Below the pieces are notes generated by a model that had not been told where the DNA came from, searched no databases, and worked only from the letters and a program-made list of their open reading frames with translations. Of a DNA stretch of 64,000 nucleotides, positions 1 through 7,795 are shown piece after piece. The DNA lies in assembly GCF_000423025.1 (NCBI RefSeq), contig NZ_AUHE01000003.1, positions 175,995-239,994 on the forward strand, given 5' to 3'. Origin of the DNA: Gordonia shandongensis DSM 45094 (GTDB taxonomy: Bacteria > Actinomycetota > Actinomycetes > Mycobacteriales > Mycobacteriaceae). Position 1 is the first letter of the stretch. Each line of letters begins with the position of its first letter. The position numbers were made by a program, and so were the translations under genes.

Positions 1-7
1 TGACGAC

Positions 8-490
8 ATGGCTCAGCTGACTCGCGACGAGGCCGTCGCCGACTTCTTCCGCCGTGTCGACTCCGGGGAGGTCAGCACCCCGGACGAACTCGACGCCGTC
101 TGGGCACCGCTGCCCACGGTGCGGGTGGAGGAGATGATGGGCCCGTGGCGCGGCGGTGAACTGCCGTCCGGTCACCGGATGGACGGGCAGCTGGCGGCGG
201 TGCGATGGCACGGCAAGACGTTCACCTCGTGGCACGACGTCGCACCGATGGTTTGCCGCGATGAGAACGGTGAGCTGTACTCCAACACGGAGATCGGCAA
301 GGGCGAGGCGAGCTGCTGGATGGTCGAGTTCCGCGGTGAGTCGACGGCGTCGATGGTCTACGACGGTCAGCCGGTGATCGACCATTTCAAACGAGTCGAC
401 GACCGGACGCTGATGGGAATCATGAACGGCAAGACGTCGCTGGTCCGCGATCGGCACTTCTACTTCTATCTGGTTCGCGACGACGACTGA
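8..490 (+). CDS. DUF4334 / GXWXG-domain protein
   Basis: A 160-residue soluble protein of unknown biochemical role. The N-terminal third carries a GXWXG-type stretch (MGPWRGGELPSGHRMDG, about residues 44-60), and the C-terminal half matches the DUF4334 pattern with a late NGKTS-RDRHFYFYL segment. The length fits small two-domain actinobacterial members of this family. No signal peptide or membrane segment is visible. The ATG at 8 is the first start in the window, so a longer upstream start cannot be excluded, although a TGA at 1-3 may be the end of the preceding gene. The FMN oxidase downstream lies 56 bp away on the same strand, so the two may be cotranscribed. Family call is fairly sure; function is unknown. 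Confidence 0.75.
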   Translation: MAQLTRDEAVADFFRRVDSGEVSTPDELDAVWAPLPTVRVEEMMGPWRGGELPSGHRMDGQLAAVRWHGKTFTSWHDVAPMVCRDENGELYSNTEIGKGEASCWMVEFRGESTASMVYDGQPVIDHFKRVDDRTLMGIMNGKTSLVRDRHFYFYLVRDDD

Positions 491-546
491 GTCGATCCGG
501 GCGCCGGTTTCGCGTGCGTCCGCGTGCGGTGCGCCACAATGGGCGC

Positions 547-1833
547 ATGGTCTCGATCGGATTCGGCAGGGCGCGGCAGAACGACATCTACACCGGAGGA
601 GTCCACGGGCGGAAACCCGTGGTGCCCACCGATTTCGGTGAGCTCGAACGGCGCGCCCGCGCGGCGATGAGCCGTCGGGGGTGGGCGTACATCGCCGGCG
701 GTGCCGGCGAGGGGCGCACGATGGGCGCCAATCGGGCGGCGCTGGACCGCTGGGCGATCGTCCCCCGCATGCTCCGCGACACCTCGGAGCGGAGCCTTCG
801 GGTGGAGCTGTTCGGTCGGACCCTGCCCGCCCCGGTGCTGTTCTCCCCGGTCGGCGCCGGCGCCCTCGCGCACCCGAACGCCGACGTCCACATCGGTGCG
901 GCCGCAGCCGAGCTCGGCGTCCCGTACATCTTCTCCAACCAGGGGTGTGCGCCCATGGAGGACGTGGCCGCCGCGATGGAGGCGGTGACCCCCGGTGCGC
1001 CGCGCTGGTTTCAGCTGTACTGGTCCACCGACGAGCGGCTGGTCGACAGCCTGATCTCGCGGGCGGAGACGATCGGCGCCGACGCCCTGGTGGTCACCCT
1101 CGACACCACGATGCTCGGGTGGCGCCCGCAGGACCTCAACCTCGGTTCGCTGCCGTTCGCGCGCGGCGAGGGCATCAGCCAGTACACCTCGGATCCGTCG
1201 TTCTGGGAGATCGTCGCCGAGCGGCTGTCGACGGCGACCGCCGAGAAGCCGGAGATCTCGCTCGGGGCGCTGCGCACGCTGTGGTCGATCGCCCGGAACA
1301 TGCCGGGGGATCTGCGCCGGAACCTCACGCGGCCGGAGTCGCGCGCCGCGGTGCAGACATTCCTCGACACGTACTCGCGTCCGTCGCTGAACTGGGACGA
1401 CATCACCACCCTGCGGGACCGCACGTCGCTGCCGATCGTGCTCAAGGGCATCCTGCATCCCGACGACGCGCGGCGGTGCGTCGACGAGGGGATCGACGGG
1501 ATCATCGTCTCGAACCACGGCGGACGTCAGGTGGACGGCTCCATCTCGTCGACCGATGCGCTCGTCGACGTGGTCGACGAGGTGGGCGGTGAGATCCGCA
1601 TCCTCGTCGACTCGGGGTTCTACACGGGCTCGGACGTGTTCAAGGCGCTCGCACTGGGGGCGGATGCCGTGTGCATCGGCCGCCCGCACATGTATGGCCT
1701 CGCGCTCGACGGCACGGCGGGGGCGCGGGACGCGGTCGCGAACATCGTCGGCGAACTCGACCTCACGCTGGGGCTGTCGGGGCATCGCGACGTGGCGACG
1801 CTCGACCGCAGCGCCCTCAAGCACCTGACCTGA
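547..1833 (+). CDS. FMN-dependent alpha-hydroxy-acid oxidase / lactate 2-monooxygenase-like
   Basis: A 428-residue (beta/alpha)8-barrel flavoprotein expected to oxidise an L-2-hydroxy acid such as lactate. Family marks in order are YIAGGAGE near the N-terminus (active-site Tyr region), PVGAGALAHP, QLYWSTDE, a conserved LKGI lysine, the active-site SNHGGRQVDG (catalytic His and Arg), and the phosphate-binding LVDSGFYTGSDVFKALALGADAVCIGRP. The usual DGGIR at the last site reads DSGFY, as in the lactate monooxygenase-like branch. ATG 547 is preferred over GTG 514 because the extra residues are Arg-rich and non-conserved. The physiological substrate is not determinable from sequence. Confidence 0.85.
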   Translation: MVSIGFGRARQNDIYTGGVHGRKPVVPTDFGELERRARAAMSRRGWAYIAGGAGEGRTMGANRAALDRWAIVPRMLRDTSERSLRVELFGRTLPAPVLFSPVGAGALAHPNADVHIGAAAAELGVPYIFSNQGCAPMEDVAAAMEAVTPGAPRWFQLYWSTDERLVDSLISRAETIGADALVVTLDTTMLGWRPQDLNLGSLPFARGEGISQYTSDPSFWEIVAERLSTATAEKPEISLGALRTLWSIARNMPGDLRRNLTRPESRAAVQTFLDTYSRPSLNWDDITTLRDRTSLPIVLKGILHPDDARRCVDEGIDGIIVSNHGGRQVDGSISSTDALVDVVDEVGGEIRILVDSGFYTGSDVFKALALGADAVCIGRPHMYGLALDGTAGARDAVANIVGELDLTLGLSGHRDVATLDRSALKHLT

Positions 1834-1849
1834 CTCGTGGAGCGGATGC

Positions 1850-1918
1850 CTCTCAGGGCGATCCGCCCCGGGGATCTGCTCGGGGCGATCCTCTCAGGGT
1901 GATCCTCTCAGGGTGATC
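1850..1918 (+). repeat. 14-bp direct repeats plus imperfect hairpin in the intergenic gap
   Basis: Two adjacent identical 14-bp copies of CTCTCAGGGTGATC lie at 1891-1904 and 1905-1918, and a diverged copy (CTCTCAGGGCGATC) lies at 1850-1863. Between them GATCCGCCCCG and CGGGGCGATC can pair with a one-base bulge, a terminator-like hairpin without a U-tract after the oxidase gene. This occupies almost the whole gap before the next gene. Confidence 0.55.
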
Positions 1919-1944
1919 TCAGTGATCGCTCTTACCGTGAGGTG

Positions 1945-3207
1945 ATGCCCGACTCCGACCAGCCAGCCGAATCCCAGTCAGTCGAATACCAGCCGGCCGA
2001 ATCCCAGTCAGCCGAATCCCAGTCAGCCGAATCCCAGTCGGTCGAGTCCCAGCCGGCCGAGTCACCGCACTCCTCGACCGATGGACGCCACGGCGCCCGG
2101 CGGGGCGGTCGCCGGCGGGCCGGTCGTCGGCGGGACGGTCGTCGACGGGGTGGGGCGGTCGGGCGCGCGCCCTGGCTGATCGGTGCGGTCGCGGCGGGCG
2201 TCGTCGTCGGCAGTGCCACCTTCCTGACCGTTCCGCCGGACGTCACCGAGTCCGAGTCCGATCCGTCGGCCGATCAGATCGAGAACGCACGGTCGTCTCT
2301 CGACTCGGCGAACCTGATGTTCGGACTGATGTCGTCGGCGGTCACGGGTGCCACGGGAAGCGTGGAGAAGATCGTGGGCGGCGCCGAGTCGGTGTTCGAC
2401 GCCGTCGACCGGGCCTCCGGCGCATCCGAGCATCTGGTGTCCGGGCTGCGGCAGGCTCCCGACGCGAAGGCCGCGGCCGCGCAGGTGCAGCGACTGTCGA
2501 CGTCGATCGGGGCGGGTCTGGACCGCGCACGGGATCTCACGGCGGCCGCCGACCAGATGAACTCCCTGGTGACGCCGCTGTTGCGGTTCGTCGAGTCGAG
2601 TAAGGCGCCCGGGACGCGCGATCTGGTGGAGACGTTGACGGCGTTGCAGAAGTCGGGAGCCGAGATCGCCCGTCAGTCCGACACCATCGACGCGTTGCGC
2701 GGAGAACTGCGCGGAATCTCGTCGTCGGTCGACGGCGCGTCTGCCGAGTTCGACCGGGTGATCGGTGAGGCGCGGCGGTCGGCCGAGCAGCTCGAGTCGG
2801 GGATGAAGCGGCTGGCGTCGGCGCGCGGGGAGACGGTGAAGGCCGCGGGTGACGTCGGCGACGGTGTGCGAGAGCTGCAGAAGGTGCTCGACGGCATCGG
2901 CGGCGACATCGACTCGGCCGCGAGCGAGTTGGAGCCGGCCGACGAGGTGGTCGCCGTCGATCGTCGGGTCGACGATGCCGACCGGACGGCCGTCGCTCTA
3001 CTCGCGGGGTCGGGGACGTCGTTGGTCCTCATGGTCGTCTTCGTGCTCGTCGCGCGGCGCCGGGCACGTCACGGCGAGGAGGAGCTCGAGCGCGAGTCGG
3101 CCGAACTGGACCGGGCCGCCCGGGAGCGGCCGACCGGCGGTGCGGCGCTCAGAGCAGAGGACGTCCCTGGCGAAGACGACGACGGACGTCGGCCAGCAGG
3201 ACGTTGA
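1945..3207 (+). CDS. Two-TM helical membrane protein with N-terminal pentapeptide repeats
   Basis: I do not recognise this 420-residue protein. Residues about 5-41 are seven pentapeptides of the QPAES/QSAES type, followed by an Arg/Gly-rich basic stretch (about 47-70). A first membrane segment, PWLIGAVAAGVVVGSATFL, lies near residues 74-92. A long, mostly helical, heptad-like region (about 100-330, rich in Ala, Ser, Leu, Glu) leads to a second membrane segment, SGTSLVLMVVFVLVARR, and an acidic cytoplasmic tail. The topology (cytoplasmic repeats, external helical domain, cytoplasmic tail) resembles sensor or scaffold proteins, but no HAMP or kinase motif is seen. GTG 1942 is an alternative start. 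The 3' end overlaps the convergent gene by 59 bp. Confidence 0.65.
   Translation: MPDSDQPAESQSVEYQPAESQSAESQSAESQSVESQPAESPHSSTDGRHGARRGGRRRAGRRRDGRRRGGAVGRAPWLIGAVAAGVVVGSATFLTVPPDVTESESDPSADQIENARSSLDSANLMFGLMSSAVTGATGSVEKIVGGAESVFDAVDRASGASEHLVSGLRQAPDAKAAAAQVQRLSTSIGAGLDRARDLTAAADQMNSLVTPLLRFVESSKAPGTRDLVETLTALQKSGAEIARQSDTIDALRGELRGISSSVDGASAEFDRVIGEARRSAEQLESGMKRLASARGETVKAAGDVGDGVRELQKVLDGIGGDIDSAASELEPADEVVAVDRRVDDADRTAVALLAGSGTSLVLMVVFVLVARRRARHGEEELERESAELDRAARERPTGGAALRAEDVPGEDDDGRRPAGR
1960..2064 (+). repeat. 15-bp tandem array (7 units) coding for pentapeptides
   Basis: Seven consecutive 15-bp units of the form CAGYCRGYCGARTMC encode QPAES, QSVEY, QPAES, QSAES, QSAES, QSVES and QPAES. 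Unit length is a multiple of three, so changes in copy number keep the frame. Copies differ mostly by single substitutions, suggesting recent expansion. One of four 15-bp arrays in the window. Confidence 0.9.
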
Positions 3208-4012
3208 AGGGGAACTGTTTGACCGGGCCCGGCATGAGCCGCACCGCCTGCCGCAGCACGGTGTTCTGGGCGTCGAACACGCGCTGCTGCCACGGTGCGA
3301 GGCGGACGTCCATCTTGTCCCGGAACTCCGGCGGCAGGTAACCGACCGTCAGCATGAGCGAGAGCGGCCCGACGACGGCGGACAGGGGGCGCGGCAGGAA
3401 CTCCATGCGCACGATCCGCAGCAGGTACTCGCGGATGGTGTCGTCGATCTCGAGTCCGGCGACGGTGTCGTTCCAGTACTTCTCGAAGTCGGCGCGGGTG
3501 GCGGGCCACATCTCGGGCGGCATCTGCAGTGTGGTGCCCATGACGGCGCCCTGGCGGTAGGCCTCCTCGGTGATCGCGGCCGGATCGCCGTACAGCCGTT
3601 GCATGTCCTCCCAGCCTCGGTAGAGGCAGGCGGCGACCCACAGCTGCAGTGCGGGATCGAAGGCGTTGTACTCGACGGGGCTCTCGCTGGTCGACCGGAT
3701 CTGCGCGTGCGCCTTGTTGACGGCCTGCCGGTAGCGGCGGCGGTCCTCTTCGCTGCCCATGGCGGCCACCGCGAGGTAGGTCAGGGTGGTGCGAGTGCGG
3801 CTGACGGGCGATTTGAAGAGGTTGCCCGAGTCGACCTTGCTCTCGTAGACGCCGTATCCGACGGCGGGGACGGCGAGCTGCATGATGACGTTCGCGGGTC
3901 CGGCGAGCAGGGCGAGCCCGATCATCTCGAGGTCGTCGACGGTCTGCGAGTCGAGTTCGACTCGCCGCGAGTGCCGTTCGGCGGTGGACGGGTCGAGTGC
4001 CTCTGCGGTCAT
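3149..4012 (-). CDS. MpaB/Lcp-type (DUF2236) oxygenase, copy 1
   Basis: A 287-residue protein of the oxygenase-MpaB / DUF2236 family, related to the latex-clearing protein Lcp fold, whose characterised members bind heme b and cleave isoprenoid chains. Visible family signatures are the helical LAGPANVIMQLAVPAVGYGV start, SRTRTTLTYLAVAAMGSEEDRR (about 71-92), VNKAH (His102, a candidate heme ligand), YNAFDPALQLWVAACLYRG, a TLQMPPEMWPATRADFEKYW block, and the LPPEFRDKMDVRLAPWQQR tail. The gene is transcribed divergently from the TetR regulator at 4101, with an AT-richer 88-bp gap between them. A second copy with the same arrangement is at 17408. Substrate is unknown. Confidence 0.8.
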   Translation of the reverse strand: MTAEALDPSTAERHSRRVELDSQTVDDLEMIGLALLAGPANVIMQLAVPAVGYGVYESKVDSGNLFKSPVSRTRTTLTYLAVAAMGSEEDRRRYRQAVNKAHAQIRSTSESPVEYNAFDPALQLWVAACLYRGWEDMQRLYGDPAAITEEAYRQGAVMGTTLQMPPEMWPATRADFEKYWNDTVAGLEIDDTIREYLLRIVRMEFLPRPLSAVVGPLSLMLTVGYLPPEFRDKMDVRLAPWQQRVFDAQNTVLRQAVRLMPGPVKQFPFNVLLADVRRRLRQGRPLL

Positions 4013-4100
4013 GGCGCCTCCTGCGGTGCGCCCGGTGCCCCGGGAAGTGATAACAACCGTTTCCTATTTGATTGAACTCTCGGGCCGCCGAGGTGTCAAG

Positions 4101-4763
4101 ATGTCTGGTGTGAATGATCGGGATCGGGCCGCACCGGAGTTGCGGCTGTACGGCGGTGAGTCGGGGGACGCGCGCGTCGCCAGGCGCCGCGCCGCGCTGA
4201 TCGACGCCGCGCTCGACATGCTGTCCGCGTCGGGGCCCGGACAGGTCACCGTCCGGGGGATCTGTGCGCGCGCCGGGCTCACGCCGCGTTACTTCTACGA
4301 GAGTTTCGAGAACGTCGACGCCCTCGTCGGTGCGACCTACGACGGCATCATCTCGGAGATCGCCGAGCGCGGGCTGGCGGGATTCGACGCCGGCGACACC
4401 CCGCGCGCCAAGGTGACCGGCGCCGTCGAGGCGATCGTCGAGGTGGTGGCCGGCGACCCGCGCAAGGGCGGCGTGATCTTCTCCGACACGCTGCGCAGCC
4501 CGGTCGTCATCGACAAGCGCGCCGAATCGCTGCAGATGTTCGCCCGCCTCACCTCGCAGAGCGCCGCGCAGGTCGCCGACGTCTCCGGTGGTCAGCAGAC
4601 CCTGGCGGCGGCGCACTTTCAGGTCGGCGGCCTGGCTCGGCTGCTCGCATCGTGGACCGAGGGCGTCATCGATGTGGATCGCGAGACGCTGGTGGGAATC
4701 TGCGTTCAGATGCTGCTTCCCGAGAGTCGCACGGCGGACTCCGCGCGGACGCGGCTAAGTTGA
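4101..4763 (+). CDS. TetR-family regulator, divergent from MpaB copy 1
   Basis: A 220-residue TetR/AcrR repressor. The DNA-binding domain is RRRAALIDAALDMLSASGPG followed by the HTH VTVRGICARAGLTPRYFYESFENVDALVG (about residues 47-75); the remainder is a ligand-binding helical domain. The ATG at 4101 gives a normal TetR N-terminus; the open frame extends upstream to 3882 but would run over the divergent gene. Divergent placement predicts control of the DUF2236 oxygenase and autoregulation. The next gene, another TetR, begins 4 bp downstream. Confidence 0.85.
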   Translation: MSGVNDRDRAAPELRLYGGESGDARVARRRAALIDAALDMLSASGPGQVTVRGICARAGLTPRYFYESFENVDALVGATYDGIISEIAERGLAGFDAGDTPRAKVTGAVEAIVEVVAGDPRKGGVIFSDTLRSPVVIDKRAESLQMFARLTSQSAAQVADVSGGQQTLAAAHFQVGGLARLLASWTEGVIDVDRETLVGICVQMLLPESRTADSARTRLS

Positions 4764-4767
4764 CTGT

Positions 4768-5373
4768 ATGACGAATTGGCGCGATTACGGCGCGGTGAAC
4801 CTGCCCGCCCCGCTGCGGGCAGCGCTCGACGCCTTCGTCGAACACGGCTATCACGGTACGTCGGTGCGCGACATCGCTGCGCGTGCCGGACTCTCGGTTC
4901 CCGGTCTCTACCACCACTATCCGTCGAAGCAGTCGCTGCTCCAGGGGTTGTTGGAGTTGACGATGTCCGATCTGCTGCGACGCTCGGAGGAGGCGCTGCG
5001 GGAGGCGGGTGTCGATCCGGTGGCGCGGTTCGACGCCGTGGTGGAGTCGCTGCTGCGGTTCCACATGTATCGGCGCGAACAGGCGTTCGTCGGGTCGACG
5101 GAGCTGCGGAGCCTGGACCCGGAGTATCACCGTGTCTACATCGGGCATCGGATCCGGCAGCAGCGGATGGTCGACGAGGTGGTGCTGGCCGGAGTCTCGG
5201 ACGGCGCGTTCTCGACCGACTCCCCGAAGGGGGCCGCGCGTGCGGTGGCGACCATGTGCGTGGGGGTCTCGACCTGGTATCGCGTCGACGGGCCGATGTC
5301 GGCCGACGAGCTCATCGCCCAGAATCTCGACTTCGCGCGCGCGATCGTCGGGTACACCGGACGCGGTCGGTAG
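4768..5373 (+). CDS. TetR-family regulator of the ACAD/kinase module
   Basis: A 201-residue TetR regulator. The N-terminus PLRAALDAFVEHGYHGTSVRDIAARAGLSVPGLYHHYPSKQSLLQG is a textbook TetR HTH; the C-terminal part has FHMYRREQAFVGSTELRSLDPEYHRVYIGHR, a pattern shared with regulators of acyl-CoA metabolism. It lies just upstream of an acyl-CoA dehydrogenase, and an 18-bp inverted repeat sits between them at 5432-5449, so an acyl-CoA-responsive repressor is the likely role (inference). Spacing to the preceding TetR is only 4 bp, so the two may share a transcript. Confidence 0.85.
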   Translation: MTNWRDYGAVNLPAPLRAALDAFVEHGYHGTSVRDIAARAGLSVPGLYHHYPSKQSLLQGLLELTMSDLLRRSEEALREAGVDPVARFDAVVESLLRFHMYRREQAFVGSTELRSLDPEYHRVYIGHRIRQQRMVDEVVLAGVSDGAFSTDSPKGAARAVATMCVGVSTWYRVDGPMSADELIAQNLDFARAIVGYTGRGR

Positions 5374-5431
5374 CGCACGGGATCGGCCGATCGCTTGACG
5401 GCACGGCGCGGGCGTGTCAGGGTGCAATCTG

Positions 5432-5449
5432 ACCGAACGCTTGTTCGGT
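5432..5449. promoter_or_regulatory. Candidate TetR operator upstream of acyl-CoA dehydrogenase
   Basis: Perfect inverted repeat ACCGAAC-GCTT-GTTCGGT, 18 bp, centred 27 bp before the ATG at 5468 and next to a TetR gene. Arm length and placement over the leader are typical of TetR operators. A purine-rich ribosome-binding stretch (GAGAGGGAG, 5454-5462) follows. Confidence 0.7.
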
Positions 5450-5467
5450 ATCGTGAGAGGGAGTCCC

Positions 5468-6673
5468 ATGGCGATCGATCTGAGCTACGACGACGAGGTC
5501 ATCGACCTCGTGGCGCGCACGCGCGATTTCATCGAGACCGCGGTCCTGCCCGTCGAGGAGCGCCACCACGGTGATGTGGCCGCGGCCGGCGGCGACGACC
5601 TCCGCCGCGAGTTGAACGCCAAGGCCCGGGAGGCCGGGGTCTTCGCGCCGCACGCACCCGTCGAGTACGGCGGACTGGGTCTGTCGATGAGCGATCGGGC
5701 CCCGGTGTTCGAGGCGGCGGGCGCCTCCATCTTCGGACCGATGGCCCTGCACATCGGCGCACCCGACGAGGGGAACGTCCACATGCTGGCGGCCATCGCG
5801 ACACCCCACCAGCGCAGCCGCTTCCTCGAACCCCTCGCCACCGGTGAGGTTCGCAGCGCCTTCGCGATGACCGAACCCGCGCCCGGTGCCGGCGCCGACC
5901 CGAACGGGCTGTCGACCACCGCCGTCCGCGTCGACGGCGGCTGGCGGATCAACGGCTTCAAACGGTTCATCACCGGTGCGGAGGGCGCCGCCTTCTTCAT
6001 CATCATGGCGCGCACCGCGGGTGTGCCGGGCGACCGCGGCGGCGCCACGATGTTCCTCGCGCCGGCCGAGACCGACGGCATCGCCGTGGAGCGACACGTG
6101 CACACCACCGACAAGTCGATGATCGGCGGCCACTGCGAGGTCCGCTTCACCGATGTCTTCGTCCCCGACGAGGACGTGCTCGGCGAACCCGACCAGGGCT
6201 ATCGGTACGCGCAGGTCCGGCTCGGGCCGGCACGCATGACCCACGTGATGCGCTGGATGGGCAGCGCCGTGCGCGCCCATCGCGTCGCGGTCGACTACGT
6301 GTCACGGCGCGAGGGGTTCGGCGGAATGCTCTCCGACCTCGGGATGATCCAGCAGATGATCGCCGACAACGAGATCGACCTCGCCGCCGCCCGCGCGCTG
6401 CTGGTGCGCGCCTGCTACGAACTCGACCGCGGCGAGCACGCCTCCGATGCGACGTCGATCGCCAAGACCTTCGGCGCAGAGGCGTTCTCGCGGGTGATCG
6501 ACCGCAGCATTCAGATGTGCGGCGGACTCGGGGTGAGCGAGGAGGACCTGCCGCTGGCGCGGCTCGCCAACGAGGTCCGCCCGTTCCGGATCTACGACGG
6601 CCCCAGCGAGGTGCATCGGTGGGCGGTCGCCAAACGCGCCGTGTCCCGCGCGCGCCGCGCCCGCGAGAGCTGA
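5468..6673 (+). CDS. Acyl-CoA dehydrogenase, ACAD10/11-like
   Basis: A 401-residue FAD-dependent acyl-CoA dehydrogenase. Recognisable are APHAPVEYGGLGLSMSDRAPVFE in the N-terminal helical domain, the FAD/substrate segment FAMTEPAPGAGADPNGL (about 137-153), RINGFKRFITGAEGA, and the C-terminal CGGLGVSEEDLPLARLANEVRPFRIYDGPSEVH block, whose DGPxEVH ending resembles eukaryotic ACAD11. The kinase-like gene downstream matches the N-terminal half of ACAD10/11, so the pair probably handles 4-hydroxyacyl-CoA-type substrates as LvaC with LvaA do (inference from family knowledge). ATG 5468 is chosen for its strong RBS. The stop is TGA followed by C, and the frame downstream stays open. Confidence 0.88.
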   Translation: MAIDLSYDDEVIDLVARTRDFIETAVLPVEERHHGDVAAAGGDDLRRELNAKAREAGVFAPHAPVEYGGLGLSMSDRAPVFEAAGASIFGPMALHIGAPDEGNVHMLAAIATPHQRSRFLEPLATGEVRSAFAMTEPAPGAGADPNGLSTTAVRVDGGWRINGFKRFITGAEGAAFFIIMARTAGVPGDRGGATMFLAPAETDGIAVERHVHTTDKSMIGGHCEVRFTDVFVPDEDVLGEPDQGYRYAQVRLGPARMTHVMRWMGSAVRAHRVAVDYVSRREGFGGMLSDLGMIQQMIADNEIDLAAARALLVRACYELDRGEHASDATSIAKTFGAEAFSRVIDRSIQMCGGLGVSEEDLPLARLANEVRPFRIYDGPSEVHRWAVAKRAVSRARRARES

Positions 6674-6757
6674 CGCCCGAACGCCCCATCCCCGAACGCC
6701 CCATCCCCGAACTCCCCATCCCCGAACTCCCCGACCCCGAACTCCCCGACCCCGACC
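6674..6757 (+). repeat. 15-bp tandem array between acyl-CoA dehydrogenase and kinase genes
   Basis: Five full units (6674-6748) plus a partial sixth of a C-rich 15-mer, consensus TCCCCGAACKCCCCA, fill the 99-bp gap. Read in the frame shared by both flanking genes, the array would encode RPNAP, SPNAP, SPNSP, SPNSP and TPNSP, a Pro/Ser/Asn linker with no stop after the TGA at 6671-6673. No ATG, GTG or TTG is present in that frame before GTG 6773. Confidence 0.9.
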
Positions 6758-6772
6758 GAGAGCGAGATCCCC

Positions 6773-7792
6773 GTGGGCGACCATCCCGGACTCACCACCG
6801 ACGCGCTGCGCGCGCTGCTGACCGCGAACGACGTCGAGGTGATCGGCGACCTGCGGATCGAGTTGATCAGCGGCGGCCGGTCGAACCTGACCTTCGACGT
6901 CCGCGACGACGTGCACCACTGGGTGGCGCGGCGCCCGCCGATGGGCGGCCTCACACCGTCGGCGCACGATATGAACCGGGAATGGGCGGTCACCTCGGCG
7001 CTCGGCGCCACCGACGTCCCGGTGCCGCCCAGCGTCGCGATCGACGCCACCGGCGACATCATCGGAGCGCCCTGCACCGTGGTCGGATTCGTCGACGGCC
7101 GCGTGATCCGGTCGGCAGACGACCTGGCCGCCCTCTCCGACGAGGAGGTCACCGCGAGTGCCGACGCCCTCGTGTCGACGCTCGCCGATCTGCACGCCGT
7201 CGACTACCGGGCCGTCGGGCTCGGCGACTTCGGCCGCCCCGAGGGGTTCGCCTCCCGACAGGTGTCGCTGTGGGCGCGGCAGTGGGGGCTGGTGAAGACC
7301 CGGGACCTCGACGACGTCGACCGGCTCGCGACACTGCTGGCCGACCGCGTCCCCGCGTCGGCGCGCAGCTCGATCGTCCACGGCGACTTCCGGATCGACA
7401 ACACCATCCTCGACCCGCGGGACGCCGGAACCGTCGCGGCCGTCGTCGACTGGGAGATGTCGGCGCTGGGCGACCCGTTGACCGACCTCGCCCTGGCGTG
7501 CGTCTATCGCGCCCCGGTGTTCTCGTCGGTGCTGGGCTTCGATGCGGCGTGGACCAGTGAGCGCTATCCGGACGCCGACGGGCTGGTCGAGCGTTACGTC
7601 GACGCCACCGGCGCCGCCCTCGGCGACTGGAACTTCTATCTCGGGCTCGCCAACCTCAAACTCGGTGTCATCGCCGAGGGCATCACCCATCGCGCACTGG
7701 CCGGCGGATCGTCGGGGGCCGACGGCGCCGAACGCGCAGCGGAGGCGACGGGCGAGTTCATCGCCGCCGGACTCCGCGCCCTCGCCGCCTGA
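6773..7792 (+). CDS. APH-like phosphotransferase (ACAD10/11 kinase domain, LvaA-like)
   Basis: A 339-residue aminoglycoside-phosphotransferase-fold kinase. ISGGRSNLTFDV is the glycine-rich ATP loop, HHWVARRPP carries the conserved basic position, IVHGDFRIDNTILD is the catalytic HGDxxxxN motif (about 202-209), and VVDWEMSALGDPLTDLA the metal-binding DxE-D segment. Characterised bacterial LvaA and mammalian ACAD10/11 kinase domains phosphorylate 4-hydroxyacyl-CoA so that the partner dehydrogenase can eliminate phosphate. An antibiotic-resistance role is unlikely in this context. GTG 6773 is the first in-frame start after the upstream TGA and has only a weak GAGAGCGAG leader. Confidence 0.85.
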   Translation: MGDHPGLTTDALRALLTANDVEVIGDLRIELISGGRSNLTFDVRDDVHHWVARRPPMGGLTPSAHDMNREWAVTSALGATDVPVPPSVAIDATGDIIGAPCTVVGFVDGRVIRSADDLAALSDEEVTASADALVSTLADLHAVDYRAVGLGDFGRPEGFASRQVSLWARQWGLVKTRDLDDVDRLATLLADRVPASARSSIVHGDFRIDNTILDPRDAGTVAAVVDWEMSALGDPLTDLALACVYRAPVFSSVLGFDAAWTSERYPDADGLVERYVDATGAALGDWNFYLGLANLKLGVIAEGITHRALAGGSSGADGAERAAEATGEFIAAGLRALAA

Positions 7793-7795
7793 CCG

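Noticed and set aside
1960..2064. CRISPR-like short repeat array
   Set aside because: Units are contiguous 15-mers without spacers and are in-frame coding; the same holds for the arrays at 6674, 16726 and 38252.
3882..4100. 73-codon N-terminal extension of the TetR gene at 4101
   Set aside because: It would overlap the divergent oxygenase gene and promoter; the TetR fold starts after 4101.
6773..7792. Aminoglycoside resistance gene
   Set aside because: The HGDxxxxN kinase fold is shared, but context beside an ACAD11-like dehydrogenase and overall motifs fit hydroxyacyl-CoA kinase homologues.
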